From the NCBI RefSeq assembly GCF_011046245.1, contig NZ_CP049241.1, positions 868,001 through 932,000 of the forward strand: DNA of 64,000 bases, in the 5' to 3' direction. Made by a program: the position numbers and the translations under genes. The first letter of the stretch is position 1, and each line of letters starts with the position of its first letter. Of this stretch, positions 55,542 through 63,982 are shown in pieces. The notes beneath the pieces were generated by a model, which saw only the letters and a program-made list of their open reading frames with translations, was not told the DNA's origin and ran no database searches. The DNA is from Allorhizobium pseudoryzae (lineage in GTDB: Bacteria > Pseudomonadota > Alphaproteobacteria > Rhizobiales > Rhizobiaceae).

Positions 55542-56288
55542 TTAGCGGGCCGGCGTCACGCCTTCAAACGCCGGAGCCTGTTCCAGCTGGTCGCGGGTGA
55601 CGTTCAGCACGATGCGCTCCGGCAGGCCGTCTTCGCCGATCTGGGCGTCGTTGTCCATGTTGGCGCGGTTTGCGGCCATATCCTGGTTATTGGCGCCCGG
55701 CTGTGCCATGCCCGGCGTGGTGGCTGCGGTATTGCCCGCTGCGCCCATGCCCGTGCCGCCGGCCGTGGTGTTGGCGCCCGGAACAGGGTTGGAGGTGTTG
55801 GCGCCGGTGGTCGATGCCGTGGTTTCGCCCGACACGGCCGGAGACGTGGCCGCTGCGGCGTTTGCCTCATCCTGCGTCATGCCCGGGCCGAGCTGCAGAG
55901 CGCTCATCTGCACCGCGACATCCTTTTCGCCGATGCCGAGGAAGCCACCGACGCCGATGATCACGGCGTTGACGCTGCCATCCTGGCTGACGAGGACATC
56001 ATTGATGTCACCGATGTTTTCACCCTCTGCGCCATAGACGGTCTTGCCTTCCAGATCGCTCACGCGCCATGCACCCTGATTGGGAACCTGGACGAACGGG
56101 CCGCCGGCCTGCGTCATACGCGGGCTGTCAGCCATGCCGCCGCGGGCATTGTTCTGATTGGTCATGGCGCCATCCTGCGCTGCCGGCGGCGTGCCGGGCG
56201 CTGCAGGAGTCGTCGTGCTCGTCTGGGCCAGTGCGGCGAACGGCAGAACGGTGGAAAAGGCGAGAGCGGCGATCAGTTTCTTTGTCAT
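55542..56288 (-). CDS. Exported PRC-barrel domain protein
   Basis: 248 residues with a signal peptide (MTKKLIAALAFSTVLPFAALAQ, cleavage after ALA). A PRC-barrel domain spans about residues 70-130, with VSDLEGKTVYGAEGENIGDI, VNAVIIGVGGFLGIGEKDVAV. The rest is low-complexity, rich in Ala, Thr, Gly, Asn and Pro, especially residues 145-215. PRC-barrel proteins of this exported type are common in Rhizobiales and their function is poorly known. No neighbour is clearly co-transcribed. The C-terminal RIVLNVTRDQLEQAPAFEG segment resembles the second conserved block of these proteins. Confidence 0.9.
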   Translation of the reverse strand: MTKKLIAALAFSTVLPFAALAQTSTTTPAAPGTPPAAQDGAMTNQNNARGGMADSPRMTQAGGPFVQVPNQGAWRVSDLEGKTVYGAEGENIGDINDVLVSQDGSVNAVIIGVGGFLGIGEKDVAVQMSALQLGPGMTQDEANAAAATSPAVSGETTASTTGANTSNPVPGANTTAGGTGMGAAGNTAATTPGMAQPGANNQDMAANRANMDNDAQIGEDGLPERIVLNVTRDQLEQAPAFEGVTPAR

Positions 56289-56401
56289 GGGTATTCCTCC
56301 TTGTTCGTTGGAACTGAGGACTGAACCCTTGCCCGCGCGGATTGTTCCGAAAAATCGGTCCCGGCGGCTCTCGGCAACCGGGACGATCCTGTCGTTTTCG
56401 G

Positions 56402-56590
56402 TCAGGAGGATGCGATCGTCTGATCCTCGACGGTCGCTTCGGGCGCGTTTTTCTTGATCGACTCGATCGCCTTCAGCGCCGACGCCTTCGCCTTATAGCC
56501 TTCCGAGCCGAACATCTGTTCGCCATTGGACGCCCGGAACCGGAACCGGAACTCGCCGGCCTTGTCCTTGTAGACTTCGAATTTGTACAT
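56402..56590 (-). CDS. DUF1508 (YegP-type) protein
   Basis: 62 residues matching DUF1508: YKDKAGEFRFRFRASNGEQMF and GYKAKASALKAIESIKKNA are the conserved core of this small alpha-beta fold. One copy of the repeat is present, whereas YegP of E. coli has two. The ATG has AAGGGGGAAGGC upstream (minus strand), a strong ribosome-binding site. The protein is cytoplasmic and of unknown role. It lies between the PRC-barrel and ABC ATPase genes with more than 100 bases on each side, so it appears monocistronic. Confidence 0.93.
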   Translation of the reverse strand: MYKFEVYKDKAGEFRFRFRASNGEQMFGSEGYKAKASALKAIESIKKNAPEATVEDQTIASS

Positions 56591-56684
56591 GCCTTCCCCC
56601 TTCTATGCTTCACCATCAGCTTAATTAGCCGGTTTTGCCGAGGCAAGGGAGAAATAGAGATGGCTTGCGGAAAAGTATCTCGGG

Positions 56685-56726
56685 AAAAAAGACCGGCCAG
56701 ATGCCTTGGACAGCATCCAGCCGGTC
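56685..56726 (-). terminator. Intrinsic terminator of the CUT2 transporter operon
   Basis: A two-part stem, GACCGGC with GCCGGTC and inside it GATGC with GCATC, followed on the minus strand by six T residues (56685-56690). It lies 20 bases after the ATPase stop codon. Confidence 0.88.
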
Positions 56727-56746
56727 AGGAGGAGACCGTTATCCGC

Positions 56747-57529
56747 TCAGACCGTGCCGCCGAGCGAGCCTTCGAGTTCCGCAAGATCCGCGCCACCGGC
56801 CATCAGATCCTGCAGTTCTTCCGTGGAGATGTCGCCGCGCTTTGCGGTTCCGAGCGTCTTGCCGCGGTTCAGGACCGTAAACCGGTCGCCGACCGCCATG
56901 GCATGGCGCACATTATGGGTGATGAACACCACGCCGACGCCGGATTTGCGCACGCGGTCGATCGTCGCCAGCACCTGCGAGGTCTGGCGCACGCCGAGCG
57001 CCGAGGTCGGCTCGTCGAGGATCAGCACCTTGGCGCCGAAATGCACCGCACGGCTGATCGCCACCGTCTGGCGCTCGCCGCCCGACAGCGTGCCGACCGC
57101 CTGCGACGGCTCGCGCAACTGGATGCCCATGCTGCGCATGGCGTCCATCGCGACCCGATCGGCCGTTTCGAAATCGAAGAAGCTGAACGGACCGAACTTC
57201 TTCTTCGGCTCGCGACCCATCCAGAAATTGCGGGTGACCGACATCAGCGGGATCATCGCCAGATCCTGGTAGACGGTGGCAATGCCATAGGCCATGGCTT
57301 CGCGGGGGCTTTCGAACAGCACCGGTTTGCCATCCACGAAGATCTCGCCCTTGGTCGGCTTGTAGACGCCGGACATGGTCTTGATGAAGGTGGATTTTCC
57401 GGCGCCGTTGTCGCCCAGCAGGCAATGGCATTCGCCCGGCATGATGGAGACGGTGACGCCGGCGAGCGCGATGACGGAGCCGAAATGGCGTTCGATGCCG
57501 CGCAGTTCGATCAGAGGGGTCTCGGACAT
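56747..57529 (-). CDS. CUT2 sugar ABC transporter ATP-binding protein, single domain
   Basis: 260 residues, one nucleotide-binding domain, not the double-length RbsA type. Walker A LLGDNGAGKSTFIK lies near residues 37-50, the signature TLSGGERQ near 137-144, Walker B LILDEPTSALG and the switch segment FITHNVRH near 191-198. It energises import by the permease encoded 1 base upstream. Single-domain CUT2 ATPases of this kind, such as FrcA for fructose in Sinorhizobium, are usual in rhizobia. The substrate cannot be derived from this subunit. Confidence 0.95.
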   Translation of the reverse strand: MSETPLIELRGIERHFGSVIALAGVTVSIMPGECHCLLGDNGAGKSTFIKTMSGVYKPTKGEIFVDGKPVLFESPREAMAYGIATVYQDLAMIPLMSVTRNFWMGREPKKKFGPFSFFDFETADRVAMDAMRSMGIQLREPSQAVGTLSGGERQTVAISRAVHFGAKVLILDEPTSALGVRQTSQVLATIDRVRKSGVGVVFITHNVRHAMAVGDRFTVLNRGKTLGTAKRGDISTEELQDLMAGGADLAELEGSLGGTV

Positions 57530-57530
57530 C

Positions 57531-58679
57531 TCAGCGTTCTCCCGTGATCAGGCGGCGGATATAGGTGTTGAGCACGACGGCGAGCAGCAGGATAACGCCG
57601 AGGAAGACACGAAAGAGCGAGCTTTCGACGCCGGCGAAGAACAGGCCCTGCTGCACCACGCCGAAGATCAGCGCGCCGAGAGCGGCGCCGATGACCGAGC
57701 CATAGCCGCCGGTCAGGAGCGCGCCGCCGATGACGACGGAGATGATTGCCTCGAACTCCTTCAGAAGCCCGCGGTCCGCGGCGGCCGAGCCGAACTCCAT
57801 CACTTGGCAGGTGGCAAACACGGTGGCTGTGAAGGCGGTGAAGACGAACATCAGGATTTTGACCCGCGCCACCGGCACGCCGACATAGCGCGCGGCCTGC
57901 GCATCGCCGCCGGCGGCAAAAATCCAGTTGCCGAACTGGGTGCGGGTGAGCAGGATATGGCCGAAGATCACGAGGCCGATCGCCCAGACCATCAGCATCG
58001 GCACGCCATCGATGACCGGCTGGCCGGCGCGGGTTCCGGCGGTGAACTTGGCGACCACGCCGATATCCGCCAGCCAGGTAAACAGGCCTCCGAGGATCTT
58101 GCCGCCGAAGACCGGCGCCAGCCAGTCACCCGCCGCGGCCTCCTTCACGCCGCCGATGATCGTCTTGCGGGTGGTGCTGATCGCGATAAAGATGGTGAGC
58201 CCGCGCAGGATATAGAGCGAGGCGAGCGTGACGATGAAGGATGGCAGGCCGGTCTTGATGACCAGATAACCATTGGCGGCGCCGATCAGAAGCGACAGCA
58301 CGAAGGCCGCAATGATGGCGGCCCAGACGGGCCAGCCAAGCGAGACGCTCAACAGCGCGATGACAATGCCGGAAAAGCCGATCATCGAGCCGATCGACAG
58401 GTCGAACTCGCCGGCGATCATCAGCAAGCAGGCGCCGACGGCCAAAATCATGAACTGTGCCGAGACCGTCGACCAGTTCATGATGCCTTCCGGCCCGAAC
58501 ATGCCCGTGTCGCGCGCCACGAGAAAGAAATAGACGAAGACGAGAATCGTGCCGGTGATTGCGCCAAGTTCGGGCCGGATCATCATCTTGCGCAGGCGCG
58601 AAATGTCCTTGACGCGCTCATCACGCGCAACCGCCGGGCCTGCTTGAGCGGGCTTGGGCGTCGGGCTTGCGTCACCCAT
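57531..58679 (-). CDS. CUT2 sugar ABC transporter permease
   Basis: 382 residues from the ATG at 58679, preceded by GGGAGAGAAG; an in-frame ATG at 58754 lies within sequence without signals. About ten helices are predicted. The motif MIAGEFDLSIGSMIGF is the signature of RbsC-type permeases, and GGYGSVIGAALGALIFGVVQQGL is the second conserved block. An insertion of about 50 residues between them (GDWLAPVFGG to GQPVIDGVPML) occurs in some rhizobial CUT2 permeases. It forms the pore as a homodimer. It lies 1 base from the ATPase gene and follows the binding-protein gene. Confidence 0.95.
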   Translation of the reverse strand: MGDASPTPKPAQAGPAVARDERVKDISRLRKMMIRPELGAITGTILVFVYFFLVARDTGMFGPEGIMNWSTVSAQFMILAVGACLLMIAGEFDLSIGSMIGFSGIVIALLSVSLGWPVWAAIIAAFVLSLLIGAANGYLVIKTGLPSFIVTLASLYILRGLTIFIAISTTRKTIIGGVKEAAAGDWLAPVFGGKILGGLFTWLADIGVVAKFTAGTRAGQPVIDGVPMLMVWAIGLVIFGHILLTRTQFGNWIFAAGGDAQAARYVGVPVARVKILMFVFTAFTATVFATCQVMEFGSAAADRGLLKEFEAIISVVIGGALLTGGYGSVIGAALGALIFGVVQQGLFFAGVESSLFRVFLGVILLLAVVLNTYIRRLITGER

Positions 58680-58827
58680 GGTCTTCTCTCCCTGGATTTC
58701 AGAATGCACGGCTCCAGCCCCGCTTTCGGCGGACGGGCGAGCACGCATTTTCAAGTGTCTTCAAGCACCGCAAGACCGGTGCGGGATCAACCGGCGGCAG
58801 ATCTGCCGCCGGTCTCATCCGAGCATG

Positions 58828-59769
58828 TCAGCGATATTCGCCGGCAAGCTTTTCCACCTGGGCAATATTGTCCTTGGTGATGTAGCCGGGTCCCGAATTG
58901 ATCGAGTTCGGCGGGATGACGCCGTAGCGGGCATAGTTGGTCAGAAGCACGACCGGCAGATAACCCTGCAGGTAAGGCTGCTGGTCGATGGCGAAGTTGA
59001 TGATGCCGTCCTTGATCGCCTTCGAGATGTCACCGGAGAGATCGAAGGTGGCGAAGAACATCTTGCCGGCGGTGCCGTTTTCCTTCAGCGCGGCAATTGT
59101 CGGTTCAGCCGAGTTGGGGCCGAGCGTGATGATGCCGTTGGTATCCGGGTTGCTGCGCAGGTAAGCGAGCACCTTGTTCTTCACTTCCGACGGGTCCATC
59201 CCGGAATCGATCATCTGGTTGCCGAGCTTGACGCCGAGCGCATCGGCAAAACCCTGGCAACGTTCCACCGAAGCGGGGTTGGTGATGTAGTGGTTGACGC
59301 AGACGAACTTGGTGACGCCTGCCGCCTTCGCCTTTTCACCGGCGCCCTTGCCGGCATCATATTCCGGTTGGCCGATGTGCAGCAGGGCGCCCAGGTCCTT
59401 CGACTGCTTGATCGTGCCGGAATTGACGGTGATGACCGGAATTCCCTTGGCGACGGCATCCTTGATCGGGCCGCTCAGCACATCGACATCGGCAATCGTG
59501 GTGATGATGCCGTTCGGGCTCGATGCCGACGCCTGCTCGATGATGCGCGCCATGTCGGCCAGGTCGCCGCTCGGCGGGTTACGATATTCGGTGGTCACGC
59601 CCATCTGCTTGCTGGCGACGTTCAGCGCGTTCTTGATCGTGTTCCACCAGGAATCGGAATCGGGCGCGTGCGAGACGAACACAAAACGTTCGTTATCGGC
59701 ATGCGCAATCGTTGCCGGACCACCAAGGGCGGCCGCCACCAGGCCAAAGGCCAAAAGCAATTTCTTCAT
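58828..59769 (-). CDS. CUT2 sugar ABC transporter binding protein
   Basis: 313 residues from the ATG at 59769, which has GAGGAGG 6 bases upstream; an ATG at 59784 is out of position for that site. The signal peptide covers about residues 1-24 (KKLLLAFGLVAAALGGPATIAHA). The mature RbsB-type fold starts RFVFVSHAPDSDSWWNTIKNA and has GIPVITVNSG, and the FDLSGDISKAI and QPYLQGY segments of the ligand cleft. It is the first gene of a three-gene transport operon. The ligand is probably a monosaccharide or polyol; no catabolic gene nearby identifies it. Confidence 0.95.
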   Translation of the reverse strand: MKKLLLAFGLVAAALGGPATIAHADNERFVFVSHAPDSDSWWNTIKNALNVASKQMGVTTEYRNPPSGDLADMARIIEQASASSPNGIITTIADVDVLSGPIKDAVAKGIPVITVNSGTIKQSKDLGALLHIGQPEYDAGKGAGEKAKAAGVTKFVCVNHYITNPASVERCQGFADALGVKLGNQMIDSGMDPSEVKNKVLAYLRSNPDTNGIITLGPNSAEPTIAALKENGTAGKMFFATFDLSGDISKAIKDGIINFAIDQQPYLQGYLPVVLLTNYARYGVIPPNSINSGPGYITKDNIAQVEKLAGEYR

Positions 59770-59784
59770 TGTTTTCCTCCTCAA

Positions 59785-60207
59785 GGGGTCTCCTCACCCC
59801 GTTTTGCAAAGCGCCCTCCGCCGGCGGCAGGTCGGGCAGACGGCGCTTGTCTCTCTCCCAGCAAGCGCGCCTTCTCTTTACATTCGGAATTTTTGTTCCA
59901 TTTACTGCTTTAGTCAATAGATTTATTCTTTGTATGCAGCGCACTCACGCGCCCTTCGCGGCGCAAAACAGGCGTGACGGGCGGGGGCTGGCGCATCGCC
60001 GTGCGTTAGCATTTCGGCGAATGCAAATCATTTCATGGGTTTCGCGACGATGCTGGCGCGGGCAGCCGAACCGGGGCGGACGGAGCCGGGTCCTTAAAAA
60101 TTTTCCGTGACCGCGCGCGGTCCCTCCCCCTGACCTTGCGGATTTGAAATCGTCCCGCACCTTCCGCTACAAACGAAATGAGAGCTGACACGAAAGGGCA
60201 TCCGAGG
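59785..60207. other. 423-base intergenic region with the CUT2 operon promoter
   Basis: Near 59882-59917 is the promoter listed separately. From 59940 to 60200 I see no gene; a perfect 14-bp palindrome GACCGCGCGCGGTC lies at 60109-60122 and the rest is GC-rich without recognisable structure. The frames through it are Arg-rich shadows. Confidence 0.55.
59889..59917 (-). promoter_or_regulatory. Promoter of the CUT2 transporter operon
   Basis: On the minus strand TTGACT (59912-59917), a 17-base spacer and AAAAAT (59889-59894). A short inverted repeat GGAA-N6-TTCC (59886-59899) covers the -10 region and may bind a regulator. Confidence 0.6.
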
Positions 60208-60507
60208 ATGACGAAGCCGAGAATCACCATCGCCTACTGCACCCAGTGCAACTGGCTTCTGCGGTCCGCCTGGATGCTGCAGGAACTACTGCAAACCTTT
60301 GGCGACAGCGTTGGCGAAGTGGCGCTGATCCCCGGAATCGGCGGGATTTTCGAAATTCGCGTCGATGAGACGCTCATCTGGGAAAGGGTCCGGGACGGCG
60401 GTTTTCCAGGCCCAAAGGACCTCAAACAGAGGGTGCGCGATTGCATCGATCCGGAGCGGGATCTGGGGCACCTGGATCGAACTTCCAAACAAAAACAAGA
60501 GGGATAG
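60208..60507 (+). CDS. SelT/SelW/SelH family redox protein
   Basis: 99 residues with the CxxC redox motif of the SelW-like family in YCTQCNWLLRSAWMLQELL; both positions are Cys, not selenocysteine. The rest has the thioredoxin-like pattern of the family: VALIPGIGGIFEIRVDETLIW and FPGPKDLKQRVRDCI. It is a cytoplasmic thiol oxidoreductase of unknown partner. The ATG at 60208 has AAAGGG about 9 bases upstream; an ATG at 60178 would add ten residues. It is upstream of tRNA-Leu and does not form an operon with it, because the tRNA has its own promoter. Confidence 0.9.
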   Translation: MTKPRITIAYCTQCNWLLRSAWMLQELLQTFGDSVGEVALIPGIGGIFEIRVDETLIWERVRDGGFPGPKDLKQRVRDCIDPERDLGHLDRTSKQKQEG

Positions 60508-60602
60508 CGGAACGACAGCCGCGGCCAGCAGTCACTTGCCCCGGCATTGACGGCAGTTTTTCCACAAAATGCAGGACTGACACAGAAAGTTCAAAAAGGT
60601 CG

Positions 60603-60631
60603 TTGACAGCCGCAGCCGGGACCAGTACATC
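60603..60631 (+). promoter_or_regulatory. tRNA-Leu promoter
   Basis: TTGACA (60603-60608), a 17-base spacer and TACATC (60626-60631). The tRNA begins 11 bases after the -10 hexamer, so the transcript has almost no 5' leader. Confidence 0.75.
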
Positions 60632-60641
60632 GCTCCTCGTC

Positions 60642-60728
60642 GCCCAGATGGCGGAATTGGTAGACGCGCCAGCTTCAGGTGCTGGTACTCGCAAGGGTGT
60701 GGAGGTTCGAGTCCTCTTCTGGGCACCA
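60642..60728 (+). tRNA. tRNA-Leu (anticodon CAG)
   Basis: An 87-base gene with encoded CCA. The 7-bp acceptor stem is GCCCAGA with TCTGGGC, the anticodon stem CCAGC with GCTGG holds the loop TTCAGGT with anticodon CAG, and the T-loop is GGTTCGAGTCC-like. The long variable arm expected for leucine tRNAs is present. It reads CUG codons. No integrase or attachment-site repeat is visible next to it. Confidence 0.97.
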
Positions 60729-60740
60729 AATTCCAAACAA

Positions 60741-60765
60741 AAAGCTCGCTTCGGCGGGCTTTTTT
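60741..60765 (+). terminator. Intrinsic terminator after tRNA-Leu
   Basis: A 9-bp stem (60741-60749 with 60754-60762, one G-U pair) around TTCG, running into six T residues. It lies 12 bases after the tRNA. Confidence 0.9.
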
Positions 60766-60811
60766 GTTGCCTGAAATTTAGGGGAAATCGAACTGCCTCC
60801 CCCGCCCGGCC

Positions 60812-61189
60812 TCAGCGCTTCGGCAGGTCGTAGGGGTTCAGCCCTGGCACCCAGGGGCGGTTCGGCAGTTCGGTGCCGGAATAGACCACGCCGTTCTTTT
60901 CACAGCGATAGACGCGCACCGGGAAATCCGGAAAGGGTTCACCGCGGTGCCAGCGGCGGTTTTCAATCGCGACCGTGCAATCACCCGGATCGTTCTCATC
61001 GGAGGAGCGCACCATGCTGTCATGCGGCACGACGCCCGGCAGGTCCTTGTAGACGGGCGCGGGATTATTCCAGTTGAGCTTTGGTGACGGTTCGGCCGCA
61101 GAGGCCGGCAGAGCCGCCGCTCCAAGCACGAGCAGCGCCAGACTGGCGCACTTCAACCGGGTGAGCATGGGAGACGTCCTGTTCTTCAT
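60812..61189 (-). CDS. Hypothetical exported small protein
   Basis: 125 residues from the ATG at 61189, or 118 from the ATG at 61168 (AGGA 8 bases upstream), with a signal peptide rich in Leu and Ala ending near LPASAAE. The mature part of about 85 residues contains two Cys (DPGDCTVAIEN and VYRCEKNG) that could form a disulphide, and many aromatic and Pro residues, as in small periplasmic domains. No family is recognised. It lies beyond the tRNA-Leu terminator and precedes no gene on its strand; a real gene is likely because of the signal peptide and composition. Confidence 0.7.
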   Translation of the reverse strand: MKNRTSPMLTRLKCASLALLVLGAAALPASAAEPSPKLNWNNPAPVYKDLPGVVPHDSMVRSSDENDPGDCTVAIENRRWHRGEPFPDFPVRVYRCEKNGVVYSGTELPNRPWVPGLNPYDLPKR

Positions 61190-61257
61190 GGTTCCAATGT
61201 AGGCGCTCCGCCGGGCCTTCGCCAGCGGAGCCACAAACATCTGCGTGAAGAGACGAA

Positions 61258-62109
61258 TCAGAGAAAGCGGCGATAACCGGTCGGCTGACCGTAAAGCCAG
61301 CCGATCCGCTCGATGGCCGCGTCCAGCGGCTCGCGGGCGACGGTCATCGTATGGCCATTGGCATGCAGGATGGTGTCGGGGTCTTCCAGGATCGCCACAT
61401 GACCCTTCCAGAAGGCAAGGTCCCCCCGTTTCAGCTCCTGCCGTTCAAGCGGCTGGCCGAAATTCGCCTGCATGTCGGAATCGCGCGGCACGCTGTGACC
61501 CGCCAGCATCGCGGCCAGCTGGACCAGACCGGAGCAATCGATACCGAAGCCGGAGCGGCCGCCCCAGAGATACGGCGTTTCCAGATAGAGGCCGGCGAGC
61601 GTGACGTAATCCTCTGCGGGTGCCGTGCCGAGTGGCAGGCAATGGCGGGCAATCACCGCGCCGCCGCCTTGCAGCAGGAAATAACGTGTGCCGCGCGTTT
61701 CCGCCTCACCGATGACGCGGATGCGGCTGCCCATGGAGAGTGCAGAGAGCGGCACCTTGCGCAGTTCCGCTTCCGGATAAACGAAGGTGCGCGGCACCGT
61801 GATCCAGTGGCTGGGTGTCACGGGCTGATCGAGATGCTCCTCCGGCACATAGCCGACATAACCGTCAATCTCCGCCTGAACCCAGGCCCAGCCGTCCTGC
61901 CGGTCGAAGACACGCACGGGTTCGCCGAAGAGAAGTTGTGTGTCGATGCCGCTGGACAGATCCGGCTTTGGCCGCAGATCCGCGACGGGCATCACGACTG
62001 AGGCCGGCGCACCATCTGCGAAACGGTCCGCGGTCACCTGGCCCTGCAGGCGCCGGTCGGCAAGATCGGGGCGGTAGGCATTCAGGCGGCGGTCGAGAGG
62101 GCTGGACAT
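61258..62109 (-). CDS. NlpC/P60 family peptidoglycan hydrolase with SH3 domain
   Basis: 283 residues. A bacterial SH3-type segment lies at about residues 30-160 (LLFGEPVRVFDRQDGWAWVQ, GYVGYVPEEHL). The C-terminal NlpC/P60 domain has the catalytic Cys192 in GIDCSGLVQ, His237 in KGHVAIL and the third polar residue His249 in LHANGHTM. These cysteine endopeptidases cleave stem peptides of peptidoglycan, usually gamma-D-Glu-diaminopimelate bonds. No signal peptide is present, so it may act on recycled muropeptides in the cytoplasm. It follows the MarR and M17 aminopeptidase genes on the same strand; an aminopeptidase neighbour fits muropeptide degradation. Confidence 0.92.
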   Translation of the reverse strand: MSSPLDRRLNAYRPDLADRRLQGQVTADRFADGAPASVVMPVADLRPKPDLSSGIDTQLLFGEPVRVFDRQDGWAWVQAEIDGYVGYVPEEHLDQPVTPSHWITVPRTFVYPEAELRKVPLSALSMGSRIRVIGEAETRGTRYFLLQGGGAVIARHCLPLGTAPAEDYVTLAGLYLETPYLWGGRSGFGIDCSGLVQLAAMLAGHSVPRDSDMQANFGQPLERQELKRGDLAFWKGHVAILEDPDTILHANGHTMTVAREPLDAAIERIGWLYGQPTGYRRFL

Positions 62110-62132
62110 GGCTTTTCCTTCAGGCGCTTTCC

Positions 62133-62489
62133 TCAGGGTCCGGTGCGGCGCGCTTCCGACCGGATCAGATCGCCCAGTTTTTCGAGATAGAGCGCACCGG
62201 CGAGCGTGCGCTTGATGATGACGTTGCGGCGGTCCTTTTCGTCCCGCTCGCGATCGACAAGATGGAGGGCGCCCATGGTATCGAGCGCCCGGGTAATCAC
62301 GGGTTTGGTGACACCGAGCGTGGCCGCCAGACCCCGCACCGTATGCGGCGGCGGCACCAGGTAGATCTGCAGCAGGATCGACAGCTGGCGCAGGCTAAGG
62401 TCGTGCCCATCATGGCGCACCTGCTCCAGCACAACCCGATGCCAGAGGCTGAGCGCCTCCGTGGCGGTCAAATCAGCAGGCATCACCAC
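62133..62489 (-). CDS. MarR family transcriptional regulator
   Basis: 118 residues, a short MarR-type protein. The winged helix-turn-helix is visible in LSLRQLSILLQIYL and HTVRGLAATLGVTKPVITRALDTMGALHLVDRERD, where the wing DEKDRRN carries the conserved D-x-R-x pattern. It binds palindromes as a dimer and is usually released by aromatic or oxidised ligands. It lies between the M17 aminopeptidase and NlpC/P60 genes, with 55 and 23 base gaps, and may regulate them. The ATG at 62489 is reasonable. Confidence 0.9.
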   Translation of the reverse strand: MVMPADLTATEALSLWHRVVLEQVRHDGHDLSLRQLSILLQIYLVPPPHTVRGLAATLGVTKPVITRALDTMGALHLVDRERDEKDRRNVIIKRTLAGALYLEKLGDLIRSEARRTGP

Positions 62490-62544
62490 TCCAGACCACT
62501 CTGCCAGCTTTCATTGTCCGTCGATCCCACATGCTTCGCAAGCC

Positions 62545-63933
62545 TCAGCCGCCCTTGGCGATGACGGAAAACAGGGCGCGGATCGCCTGGGCTTCGCCAC
62601 CGATCGGCGTCTGCGGCTTTCCGTTCGGCGACCAGGCGAAAATGTCGAAATGCGCCCAGCTTTTGGCACCGCCGGCAAAGCGCTTCAGGAAGAGCGCCGC
62701 GGTGATGGAGCCTGCCATGCCGCCGGAGGGGGCGTTGGTGATATCCGCCGCCCGCGAGCGAATATCCTTCTCGTAGCCCTTGAACAGCGGCATGCGCCAG
62801 AGCGCATCGTCTTCCTCATTGCTTGCGGCCATCAGCGCGCTTGCCAGTGCCTCGTCATCGGTGAAGAAGGGCGGCAGATCCGGGCCGAGCGCCACGCGGG
62901 CGGCCCCGGTCAGCGTCGCCATGTCGATCATCAGGTCCGGCGCCTCTTCGCCGGCATAGGCCAGCGCATCGGCGAGGATCAGCCGGCCCTCGGCGTCGGT
63001 ATTGTCGATCTGCACGCTGATGCCCTTGCGGCTGCGGTAGATATCGCCGGGACGGAAGGCATTGGCGGAAATGGAGTTCTCCACCGCCGGCACCAGCACG
63101 CGCAGATCCACGTCGAGCCCGGCATCCATGATCATCAGGGCAAGCGCCAGCACATTGGCGGCACCGCCCATATCCTTCTTCATCAACAGCATGGAGGCGG
63201 CCGGCTTGATGTCGAGACCACCGGTATCGAAGCACACACCCTTGCCGACGAGCGTAACCTTGCGGGCGCCCTTGCGGCCGAACCGCATGTCGAGCAGCCG
63301 CGGCGCTTCGGCGCTGGCGCGACCAACCGTGTGGATCAGCGGAAAATTCTGGGCCAGCAGATCCTCGCCGACAATGCTGGAAGACATAGCGCCATAGTGG
63401 GTGGCGAGCGCGTGGAACACCTGTTCCAGGCGCTCCGGCCCCATGTCATTGGTCGGCGTATTGACGAGATCGCGCGCGAGGAAGACCGCTGCCGAGGTGC
63501 GTTCCAATTCGGCCGGATCGACACCCTCCGGCACGGCGAGAAATGTCTCCGGCGTCTTTGCCGTCTTGTAGGTGTCGAAACTGTAGGTACCGAAGGCAAA
63601 ACCAAGCGCCAGTTGCTTGGCAGAGAGCGCCGCGCCTTCGATCCGCCAGACGCCGGCCGGCAGGGCGCGCGGCAGCTTGCCGGTGATGAAGGGCTGGTCG
63701 GCCGGTTCGCTGCCAAGGCCGAAGAGTGCACCTGCCACCGCACCATCCGAACCCGGCAGCAGCAGAAGACTGCCGGCATCCGCCTTGAAGCCCGCGGACT
63801 TCGCCCAGGCCACGGCCTCCGGCGAGGGCTTCCCCGCCTCGAGTTCGGCCGGGGTCACCGCGTGCACGGTGCGGGTGGCCTCCGCGGCTTGACGGAAGGG
63901 AGACGGTCTTTCGATGAACTGGAAGGGAGCCAT
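62545..63933 (-). CDS. Leucyl aminopeptidase, M17 family
   Basis: 462 residues. The M17 catalytic domain has VGKGVCFDTGGLDIKP with its Lys, Asp and catalytic region, MKKDMGGAANVLAL, and NTDAEGRLILADALAYA, the hallmark of the family carrying the Asp and Glu metal ligands and the catalytic Arg. The N-terminal 170 residues form the usual less conserved domain. The enzyme removes N-terminal Leu and other residues from peptides, using two divalent metals, as a hexamer in the cytoplasm. A TTAA-N7-TTAG sequence lies 35 bases upstream of the ATG. It is the first gene of a run ending in the NlpC/P60 hydrolase, so both may process peptides. Confidence 0.95.
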   Translation of the reverse strand: MAPFQFIERPSPFRQAAEATRTVHAVTPAELEAGKPSPEAVAWAKSAGFKADAGSLLLLPGSDGAVAGALFGLGSEPADQPFITGKLPRALPAGVWRIEGAALSAKQLALGFAFGTYSFDTYKTAKTPETFLAVPEGVDPAELERTSAAVFLARDLVNTPTNDMGPERLEQVFHALATHYGAMSSSIVGEDLLAQNFPLIHTVGRASAEAPRLLDMRFGRKGARKVTLVGKGVCFDTGGLDIKPAASMLLMKKDMGGAANVLALALMIMDAGLDVDLRVLVPAVENSISANAFRPGDIYRSRKGISVQIDNTDAEGRLILADALAYAGEEAPDLMIDMATLTGAARVALGPDLPPFFTDDEALASALMAASNEEDDALWRMPLFKGYEKDIRSRAADITNAPSGGMAGSITAALFLKRFAGGAKSWAHFDIFAWSPNGKPQTPIGGEAQAIRALFSVIAKGG

Positions 63934-63967
63934 GGGACGCTTTCTGGGAATGCTTTCGGGTTGCGGC

Positions 63968-63982
63968 TTAACGAACTGTTAG
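63968..63982 (-). promoter_or_regulatory. CtrA-like box upstream of the M17 aminopeptidase gene
   Basis: TTAA-N7-TTAG, one base off the CtrA consensus, followed by a second TTAA (63985-63988). The same form occurs before the cysteine peptidase gene at 43136. It could be chance; the window ends here, so no neighbouring context is visible. Confidence 0.3.

Noticed and set aside
60642..60728. tRNA-Leu as integration site of a genomic island
   Set aside because: No integrase, no repeated tRNA 3' end and no composition change were seen on either side.
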